Shown here: piece by piece, positions 1 through 5,917 of the stretch
How positions within the stretch are numbered: the first letter of the stretch is position 1
Layout: every line of letters starts with the position of its first letter
Source: an uncultured Porphyromonadaceae bacterium
Lineage (GTDB): Bacteria > Bacteroidota > Bacteroidia > Bacteroidales > Muribaculaceae
Direction: 5' to 3'
Length of the DNA: 11,566 bases
NCBI GenBank assembly: GCA_900555165.1
Contig: USKE01000037.1
Span: 1 to 11,566 of the forward strand
Notes under the pieces: model-generated
Told to the model about the DNA's origin: nothing
Seen by the model: the letters and a program-made list of their open reading frames with translations, nothing else
Databases searched by the model: none
Translations under genes and position numbers: made by a program

Positions 1-2296
1 GGGGGTGCCCCGTGGCCGAGCTGTTGATGCTGCCGGTGGCGGTCCAGGCGTCGAGGGTGCGTATGGCTGTCGTGCCTTCGGCAAACGCCTCGACCGCGGT
101 GCCGTCATAATCGTGAGGGAAGACGCGCACCGACGCGGCATAGCGGTCGTTGACAAACAGGTCTATGACCGAATGGTCTATTACCAGGTCGAAGACAAGC
201 TCACGCCCCGGGGCGATGTCGTCGGGAAGGGTGGCGGTATAGAGTCCGTCGTAAGGGTAGCCGTCGTTCACGATGCGCGGCAGGTGGCGCAGGCTCACCG
301 ACACGGTGTGCGCCTCGGGGTCGAAGGTAAGCGCGGCATGCGAGTGCTCGGGGTTGGCCGGATTCTTGAAAAACCTTATGCCGAACGGTTTGCCGTCGGG
401 TGTCACGGCACCCCTGACACGCACACGCCGTCCGGATACATTACCGGTGGGCATGACGCCCGAAAGCGTGGTGTTCGAGCGGCTGAAATGCCTGTCGGCA
501 TAAAGGTCGTCGGTCTCGCGGGCGGCGCGCTGCCACATGTTTCCGTCGGCATCGACAGAAAGCTCACGCGGCAGTGAGTAACAGTGTGCCCACCCCATAG
601 CCTTGTTCTCGCAGCTCGCCACCTTGTCGGGCACTATGCCCAGGGCAATTACGCGCCCGTCGTGATTCACTACCGAGGGTGACATCAGGCCGAACCCGTC
701 GCGGCCGAAAAGGTCGAAAGCGCGCGGCGCGTCATACCCTCCGACATTCTGCCAGTGCCCCTGACCGTCAATCGTGCCGATGCGGTATAGTGTCCTGGCC
801 CCCACAGAGGTTCCGATCGGGGAATATACGAAAAGCCAGCGGCCGTCGGGCAACCGTGTCACCGAGGGCATCTCGGCAAAGACACCGTCGGTGCCGGTGT
901 CGACGCCATGGAAGAAGAAGTCGCGGCTGTGGCGTGTCCATGTGCCGTTTTCAAGACGGTGCAGGGTCACGGCACTGCGGCCGTCGGCCTGCGAGCCCAC
1001 AATAATATATGGCTGTCCGTCGGCACGGAAGAAATACGGGTCGCGGAAATCATCGCTGAGCCCGTCGGGACGCCCGTCGATGAGCGGGCTGAGGTTCTTG
1101 GTCCAGGAGATGAGCGAATTGTCGACGGGCGACGCGCTGAAAATGCGTGCGCGCCCGTAATCGACGCCGGTATAGAGAGCCTCCGGGCGCCCCCCGTCGG
1201 TGTAGACGCACCCGCTCCAGCACCCCTTCATGTCGCCATCGAACAGAGCGTTGTCGGCGGTCATGGTCTCACCCGGGGCGACGGCTATGCGCTCCTCGGT
1301 CCATTCAAGCAGATTGTCGGAGGTCAGGTGCCCCCAGTGCAGACGTGCCATGTAGGGGCCGGCGGCATTTTTCTGAAAGAAGAGATGCCAGCGGCCGTCG
1401 TAATGCACAAGGCCGTGGGTTTCGTTGGTCCACCCGGCCGAGGGGTGCCCGTGGAACCGGGGACGCCAGCGGTCTTCGGGGTCATAGCGCCCCGCAGGGG
1501 CCGCAAGTACCGGGGGGTTATCGGCGCGCATGGCGGCAAGCTGATCAAGGGGGATACAACAGTCATGCACCTCGAGCTCGTCAAGCAGACCGCCGAAAGC
1601 GGTGGTGCGGAATGCGTCGGCCGGCGCGTTCACCGGATCGCCGAGCCACACCTCCCAGCTGTTCTGCCCCACATGCATGGTGTTGTCGCCGAGGCGGAAG
1701 TCACCCCGGGCACAGGATCCTTCGGCCACGGGCGCGTCGCCGTGACTGTAGTTGTTGTAAAGGCGCAGTTTCCCCTCGGCTCCGTCAATCTCGGCCACCA
1801 GGCAGTTCCAGCGGTAGCGGGGCAAAGGCCGGGGCACGTTAACCACGGCGAGCTCACCCCCCACATAGGCCTGAAAGCTGTACTGGCCGTCGAATCCGAT
1901 GAAATAACCGAATCCGCGCCGGTTCGCATGGTCTATGCAGTCGACGATGCAGGTCTGCGAACCGGGGTTGGGGTCGTCGACCTTGACTATGGGATATGAC
2001 TGCACGGCCACCCACAGCACCACTGTGGCTTTCTGACCGACATTGCAATCTCGGGCACGCATCCCCACGTATGAGGTATAGCCGTCAAGGTAAAGCGCGC
2101 GGCCACGCACGCCGGGAGCACTCTCGGCGCCAAACTGACCGTCCACATCGAATGTCTGCCCGGTCACGACCTCGCGCACACGGCCCGATGCGTCGGGTTC
2201 AAACGGATAATGCACTACCAGGGCGCCGGGCGCCGTCAGGAATGACGACAGCGCCAGCACTCCGGCTGAGATATATTTTACGGGTCTGAGTGTCAT
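1..2296 (-). CDS. LamG-like + glycoside hydrolase family 32 protein (3' end missing)
   Basis: 765 codons are visible and the frame runs off the left edge. An in-frame TGA lies 9 bases upstream of the ATG at 2296, fixing the start. A signal peptide (about residues 1-25) lacks a lipobox, so the protein is probably periplasmic. Residues about 26-255 form a LamG/concanavalin-like domain (VVHYPFEP, GRALYLDGYTSYVGM, GGLLDELEVHD). Residues about 278-575 are the GH32 five-blade propeller: FHGHPSAGWTNETHGLVHYD, then CWSGCVYTD, DDFRDPYFF with the transition-state Asp of the RDP motif at 419, and FAEMPS with the acid/base Glu at 475 (Met replaces the usual Cys of EC). Residues about 576-760 are the GH32 C-terminal beta-sandwich (LPRELSV, DHSVIDLFVNDR, VRVFP). 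GH32 enzymes release fructose from levan, inulin or sucrose. The family's Asp nucleophile motif NDPNG reads NETHG here (Glu292), so activity or specificity may differ. Little of the C-terminus should be missing. Confidence 0.93.
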   Translation of the reverse strand, partial: MTLRPVKYISAGVLALSSFLTAPGALVVHYPFEPDASGRVREVVTGQTFDVDGQFGAESAPGVRGRALYLDGYTSYVGMRARDCNVGQKATVVLWVAVQSYPIVKVDDPNPGSQTCIVDCIDHANRRGFGYFIGFDGQYSFQAYVGGELAVVNVPRPLPRYRWNCLVAEIDGAEGKLRLYNNYSHGDAPVAEGSCARGDFRLGDNTMHVGQNSWEVWLGDPVNAPADAFRTTAFGGLLDELEVHDCCIPLDQLAAMRADNPPVLAAPAGRYDPEDRWRPRFHGHPSAGWTNETHGLVHYDGRWHLFFQKNAAGPYMARLHWGHLTSDNLLEWTEERIAVAPGETMTADNALFDGDMKGCWSGCVYTDGGRPEALYTGVDYGRARIFSASPVDNSLISWTKNLSPLIDGRPDGLSDDFRDPYFFRADGQPYIIVGSQADGRSAVTLHRLENGTWTRHSRDFFFHGVDTGTDGVFAEMPSVTRLPDGRWLFVYSPIGTSVGARTLYRIGTIDGQGHWQNVGGYDAPRAFDLFGRDGFGLMSPSVVNHDGRVIALGIVPDKVASCENKAMGWAHCYSLPRELSVDADGNMWQRAARETDDLYADRHFSRSNTTLSGVMPTGNVSGRRVRVRGAVTPDGKPFGIRFFKNPANPEHSHAALTFDPEAHTVSVSLRHLPRIVNDGYPYDGLYTATLPDDIAPGRELVFDLVIDHSVIDLFVNDRYAASVRVFPHDYDGTAVEAFAEGTTAIRTLDAWTATGSINSSATGHP

Positions 2297-2326
2297 GATA
2301 GTTCAGAGGGGAAAAGAATGGGATTG

Positions 2327-4507
2327 TCACATAACTGACTTCAGCGCGCAGTCGCCGGCAACGGCCACCACGAGTCCGTGGCATGGAACGGCAATACATC
2401 CGTCGCCGGAAACCTCGCCCGAATGAATCAGACGGCCGTCGGCGGCGAAGACCGAGAGGGTGACGGGGCGGTCGAAACCGCTGTAAACGATGGCACCCCT
2501 GACGGCACGGAGTGTTCCGGCACCTGCGGCCGACACATTCTCTATGCCGGTGTTGATACGCTCGTGCCAGGGGGAGAGGTAATCGACGGTATTGGCGGTC
2601 AGACGGTTCACGTTATCCTGAAAATTGTTGTCGCCGTCATTGTGGTGCAGCTGCACACAGGCTATGCCGTTGGCCACAATCGAGCCTTTCGGGGCTTTGC
2701 CGGTGTAGTCGACCTGATCAAGCCAGCCGTTGGCATCGGGGGTGTTCGCCGGGTACTCACGGGTGGGGCGGAATTCGACGATACCGGCGGCCTGGTGATC
2801 CCAGTCCTGGCCCCAGGTGCCGAGCACTGTGGCATTGGCGTCTTTCTCGAAACGCACTATGCCGTCGGGGCCGTCGTTCACAAAACGGTAGTCTGGAACG
2901 AGAGTCAGGTATTTCAGGCAGTTCTCGGTCATGCGCTCGATGTTGTCGTGGAAACCGTTGCCGTCGGTGGCCCACTCGTAGGCGGCCAGACCGTTGGCGA
3001 TGATGCGGCCCCTGTAGGCCGATGTGGGGTTGAACTCGACGATACCGGCCACGGCATAATCAACCACATGCCCCCAGGTGCCGAGCACCACGGCGTTGTT
3101 CTGCGCCTCGAACCGCTCTACGGTGTTGCGCCCCTCGGCCGAATAAGCATAGTGATTCAGATCCCAGAGGCAGTTGTGGTCCATGCGGTGCATGGCCGCA
3201 CCGGTGCCGGTGCCTTCGAGGGCGTATGTCTCGCATGCGAAATCGCCGTTGGTGCGCATACCGGCGTAGATGGCATGGCCGCGGCGGTCATAGAACTGCG
3301 AGGGGTCGTTTGTGGCGTTGCAATAGCCGATCTGGGCGTTCACGGTCCAGACGTCGGTGCCGTCGCCACCGCCGCCGTCACCGTAGAGGTTCGGCGAGAA
3401 AGCGGCATCTGTTCTTCCGATGCGGCTCACGAGCTGTGTGGCCTGTTTGGTGAGCAGAAGGTTGCCGCCGGTGCGGGCATAGTCCCTGAGCAGGCCGACG
3501 AACTCTTCGTTTCCGTACTCGGCGGGGAGGTTCCCCAGGCCAATCCCCTTGCGGTCGATGTGTACCCAGAGGCAGTCGAAGAAATTGCTGTTGATGCGGT
3601 CTTTCACATCGGCAGGGGTCACGATTTCTATGCTCATGCCGGGGTGAGCCTGTTTGTAGCGGTAAAGATAGTGTACGACGGCACGTTCCTCGGCCACCTC
3701 GATGCGGTCTATGTCGGCCGTGGTGACCTCCTCGATCGGGCCACCCTTGACGGCGCCGTTCTGCCCTATGCAGATGCCGATACGCAGGGCATCCTCGCTC
3801 TTCATGGCCACGCGCCACATGCAGTTGTGGTCCTCGCGGTGGATGGCGGCGTGGTTGCGGTCGCCCTGCATCGGGAACACACTATATACATTCTCGTCAT
3901 AGACGGGATCTTTCACCGCGGGCCACGCGTTTGAGGCCATAGTCTCCAGACCGCTGTAGATGGCATGCCCGGTGTGGTCGTAATACTGGGCCGACGAGGC
4001 CGAGCCGCGGGCGCCGATAACGGCGTTGACCGACCAGATGTCGGCGTTATAGGCGCCGGCGCCGTCTGAGAATACGTTCGGGCGCAGATAGTCGGGCACA
4101 CGCCCCACGCCGGCGCTGAAGAGCAGCTGCACGGCGGCTTTAGAGAGGTAGAGGTTACCCCCGTCCTCATGGAATTTCTCTATGGCGCCGAGGAACTCCG
4201 CGTTGCGGTATGCCTCGGGGAACGAGCTTACATCCTGACCGATGTCATTGCGGTCTATATGTATCCAGATGCAGTCGTAATTGTCGACCGATATGGATGC
4301 TGTCTGCGAAGGGGTGATGAACTTGCCGTCTTTGGCAAACGTGCGGCGGAACAGCTCTGCGGCGGCCTTCTCCTGCGGGGCGTCGATAGCGTCAACGCTC
4401 TCGGCGCTGATATACATGGCCATCTTCTGATAGCGCTCGGCACGCGCCGGGCTCACAGTGGCCAGAAACATGATCAGAAATAAAAACGTTAAGTTTTTCA
4501 GGTTCAT
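2327..4507 (-). CDS. Secreted double-DUF4960 protein, copies apparently nested
   Basis: 726 residues when started at the ATG at 4507, which gives a clean signal peptide (MNLKNLTFLFLIMFLATVSP then ARA, cleavage near 23). The frame is open back to an ATG at 4561, but that would put 18 polar residues before the signal and is unlikely. Two DUF4960-like units are present in an unusual order. Residues 24-232 match the N-terminal part of the domain, up to HREDHNCMW. Residues about 240-534 are a complete second copy (DCLWVHIDR, GTDVWTVNAQIGYC, MDHNCLWDLN, VVLGTWGHVVD, ending NCLKYL). Residues about 535-648 then match only the C-terminal part (VRFEKDANATVLGTWGQDWD, GSIVANGIA, RLTANTVDYL). Residues 650-726 look like a degenerate sorting-type C-terminal domain (LSVFAADGRLIHSGE). 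There is no lipobox. The gene is followed after 30 bases by the GH32 gene, so the two are likely cotranscribed. Function is unknown; a glycan-binding role is inferred from its neighbours. Confidence 0.84.
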   Translation of the reverse strand: MNLKNLTFLFLIMFLATVSPARAERYQKMAMYISAESVDAIDAPQEKAAAELFRRTFAKDGKFITPSQTASISVDNYDCIWIHIDRNDIGQDVSSFPEAYRNAEFLGAIEKFHEDGGNLYLSKAAVQLLFSAGVGRVPDYLRPNVFSDGAGAYNADIWSVNAVIGARGSASSAQYYDHTGHAIYSGLETMASNAWPAVKDPVYDENVYSVFPMQGDRNHAAIHREDHNCMWRVAMKSEDALRIGICIGQNGAVKGGPIEEVTTADIDRIEVAEERAVVHYLYRYKQAHPGMSIEIVTPADVKDRINSNFFDCLWVHIDRKGIGLGNLPAEYGNEEFVGLLRDYARTGGNLLLTKQATQLVSRIGRTDAAFSPNLYGDGGGGDGTDVWTVNAQIGYCNATNDPSQFYDRRGHAIYAGMRTNGDFACETYALEGTGTGAAMHRMDHNCLWDLNHYAYSAEGRNTVERFEAQNNAVVLGTWGHVVDYAVAGIVEFNPTSAYRGRIIANGLAAYEWATDGNGFHDNIERMTENCLKYLTLVPDYRFVNDGPDGIVRFEKDANATVLGTWGQDWDHQAAGIVEFRPTREYPANTPDANGWLDQVDYTGKAPKGSIVANGIACVQLHHNDGDNNFQDNVNRLTANTVDYLSPWHERINTGIENVSAAGAGTLRAVRGAIVYSGFDRPVTLSVFAADGRLIHSGEVSGDGCIAVPCHGLVVAVAGDCALKSVM
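3216..3360. repeat. Dispersed direct repeat, copy 1 (inside double-DUF4960 gene)
   Basis: This segment aligns without gaps to 5156-5300 at a constant offset of 1940 bases. I count about 18 mismatches in 145 bases by hand, including identical blocks 3216-3245 (30 bases), 3316-3340 (25 bases) and 3291-3308. It encodes the GTDVWTVNAQIGYC to FACETYALEG part of DUF4960 copy B. The similarity continues more weakly on both sides. Confidence 0.85.
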
Positions 4508-4603
4508 ATTGTAGTATGTCAGGTTAAAAGACTGGTAAGATTCGCAATACATACAGGGCATGACAGTAGCGACAGGGCAAAGAAGAGAAAAGAAGACAAA
4601 ATA

Positions 4604-4642
4604 CCGGCGGCCTGCACGCTGACAGCTGTGACAGGCCGTCGG
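4604..4642 (-). terminator. Imperfect hairpin between the two secreted DUF4960 genes, possible terminator
   Basis: Arms CCGGCGGCCTG (4604-4614) and CAGGCCGTCGG (4632-4642) pair over 11 positions with one mismatch. The loop contains the small palindrome ACAGCTGT (4622-4629). On the minus strand the stem is followed by TATTTTGTCTTCTTTTCTC, a U/C-rich tail without an unbroken T run. This makes a plausible weak terminator or attenuator. Confidence 0.5.
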
Positions 4643-4668
4643 TGTTCATAAATCAATCACTTTAAATA

Positions 4669-5739
4669 TCATTTCACGATGACTTTGGCAACCTTGGCGC
4701 CCTGACGGGTTACATAGATGCCGGGCACAAGGGCGTCGGCGCTGACAGCCATACCCTGCAGGTTGAAATACTCCACAGGAGCGGTGGTGTCTTCGGCGGA
4801 GATCTCGTCGATAGCCACTACAGCCTTCGAGGCCAGATAGCCGATACAGTTGTCGGTAAGTTTCTCAAGATTCTCGTGGAAGGCGTTGCCGCCGTTGCGC
4901 GGAGCCCACTCGCAGGCTGCCAGACCGTTGGCGATGATGCGTCCGGCGTTCTCCGACGCGGGGAGGAACTCGATGATGCCGGCCACGGCATAGTCAACCA
5001 CATGACCCCATGTGCCGAGCACGACAGCGTTGTTCTGGGCCTCGAATTTCTCTACGGTGTTGCGCCCTTCGGCGGTGTAGATGGCGTTGTAGGCGTTCAG
5101 GTCCCAGCAGCAGTTGTGGTCCTCGCGGTGCATCTCAGAGCCGTCGCCGGTGCCCTCGAGGGCGTATGTCTCGCATGCGAAATCGTTGTTGGTGCGCAGA
5201 CCGGCATAGATTTCGTGGTTGCGGCGGTCGTAGAACTGCGAGGGGTCGGCCTCGACGTTGCAATAGCCGATCTGGGCGTTTACGGTCCAGACGTCGGTCC
5301 CTGCCCCGCCGTCGCCGTCACCGTAGATACCCGGGGCGAATGCGGCGTCGATGCGGCCGATGCGGTGTACCATCTGGGTGGCCTGCTTGGTCATGAGCAG
5401 ACAGCCGCCGTCGGCTACAAACTGTTTGAGGGCCTCAAGCGTAGCGTCATCGGCGAACTCGGCGGGGAGGTTGCCGTGGCCCACGTTCAGACGGTCTATG
5501 TGAATCCAGATGCAGTCGTAGTCGGCATGGTTTATCTTCGATGTCTCACCCGGGGCGATGACGCCGCCGTCGGGGTGAACGGCCGTGAAATGTTCGGCTG
5601 CGGCTTTCTCCTGCGCGTTCTCGATAGAGGCCACATCGGGGAAACCGATCATGACGGCGGTGCGCGGGTTGGCGTTTACGGTGGCCACGCACCCGAGTGT
5701 CATGGCTACGAAGGCAGATTTGAGTACAGAATTTTTCAT
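4669..5739 (-). CDS. Secreted single-domain DUF4960 protein with C-terminal sorting-like tail
   Basis: 356 residues. A standard signal peptide (MKNSVLKSAFVAMTLGCVAT followed by VNA) has its likely cleavage after Ala23. There is no lipobox. Residues about 26-302 form one DUF4960-like domain: AQEKAAAEHF, DCIWIHIDR, GGCLLMTKQATQ, GTDVWTVNAQIGYC, FYDRRNHEIYAG, HREDHNCCWDLN, VVLGTWGHVVD, GRIIANGLAA and a final LTDNCIGYL. Residues about 320-356 form a tail with VEYFNLQGMAV and LVPGIYVTRQG ending KVIVK. This resembles the C-terminal tails common in secreted Prevotella and Muribaculaceae proteins, distantly like type IX sorting domains. It differs from the preceding DUF4960 protein in lacking the Fn3-like repeats and lipid anchor. 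It lies 178 bases after that gene, beyond a strong hairpin, so its expression may be partly separate. Its domain is very close to the second copy in the next gene. Molecular function is unproven; fructan binding is inferred from context. Confidence 0.85.
   Translation of the reverse strand: MKNSVLKSAFVAMTLGCVATVNANPRTAVMIGFPDVASIENAQEKAAAEHFTAVHPDGGVIAPGETSKINHADYDCIWIHIDRLNVGHGNLPAEFADDATLEALKQFVADGGCLLMTKQATQMVHRIGRIDAAFAPGIYGDGDGGAGTDVWTVNAQIGYCNVEADPSQFYDRRNHEIYAGLRTNNDFACETYALEGTGDGSEMHREDHNCCWDLNAYNAIYTAEGRNTVEKFEAQNNAVVLGTWGHVVDYAVAGIIEFLPASENAGRIIANGLAACEWAPRNGGNAFHENLEKLTDNCIGYLASKAVVAIDEISAEDTTAPVEYFNLQGMAVSADALVPGIYVTRQGAKVAKVIVK
5156..5300. repeat. Dispersed direct repeat, copy 2 (inside single-DUF4960 gene)
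   Basis: Partner of 3216-3360 in the same orientation. It encodes the equivalent part of the single-domain DUF4960 protein. The high DNA identity suggests recent duplication or gene conversion between neighbouring genes. Confidence 0.85.
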
Positions 5740-5840
5740 GTAAGGTAAGTGAATAGCTTGGTTTGTGAATCTGTTTATTTTGCTTATTTACTGACACTTG
5801 GCGCTTACCACCGCGCTACAGGGGCTTTTTTTTTAGAAAA
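5740..5840 (-). other. A-rich leader upstream of the secreted DUF4960 gene
   Basis: Spacer between the strong hairpin and the ATG at 5739. On the minus strand it is AT-rich over about 5747-5795 (for example TAAATAAGCAAAATAAACAG), as is common for Bacteroidales 5' untranslated regions. I see no Shine-Dalgarno sequence and no convincing Bacteroides promoter (TTTG spaced from TAnnTTTG) on this strand. If the upstream hairpin terminates fully, a promoter should lie here. Confidence 0.35.
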
Positions 5841-5875
5841 GTGGGGCCTCACCCCGCGGAGAGGTGAGGCCCCAC
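5841..5875 (-). terminator. Strong hairpin after the SGBP gene, likely intrinsic terminator/attenuator
   Basis: A perfect 13-base inverted repeat (GTGGGGCCTCACC at 5841-5853, its complement at 5863-5875) encloses a 9-base loop. On the minus strand the stem is followed directly by TTTTCT and then a run of nine A. The U-tract is short, so this could be a full or partial terminator. It could also be a 3' stabilising structure. A small 5-bp hairpin (GTAAC arms, 5877-5891) sits just upstream in the transcript. The element separates the SusC/SusD/SGBP part from the downstream genes. Confidence 0.75.
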
Positions 5876-5917
5876 GGTAACACGAAGTTACTCCTATGTA
5901 GTGCGAATCTTAGTGCC

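Noticed and set aside
908..1999. 363-residue open frame on the plus strand over the GH32 region
   Set aside because: Shadow of the GH32 gene, which reads through on the minus strand with signal peptide, LamG and GH32 motifs.
1..2296. Possible frameshift or pseudogene in GH32, because only short minus-strand frames are obvious at first sight
   Set aside because: Reading codon by codon from 2296 gives 765 uninterrupted codons to the edge with all domain landmarks in order. The frame simply lacks a stop inside the window.
2378..3934. 518-residue open frame on the plus strand
   Set aside because: Antisense shadow of the double-DUF4960 gene; the same low-complexity Val/Gly/His character, no signal peptide and no recognisable motif.
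4508..4561. Longer N-terminus for the double-DUF4960 protein from the ATG at 4561
   Set aside because: It would add 18 residues (MPCMYCESYQ...) before an otherwise perfect signal peptide that starts at 4507.
4510..4600. Bacteroides-type promoter (TTTG then TAnnTTTG) ahead of the double-DUF4960 gene
   Set aside because: A TTTG and a TATGTATTG occur on the minus strand, but the spacing (about 24) and the second box are both off consensus.
5755..5785. TTTG and TATTTTG on the plus strand resembling a divergent promoter
   Set aside because: No plus-strand gene follows, the second box lacks a base of the consensus, and the region is the AT-rich leader of a minus-strand gene.
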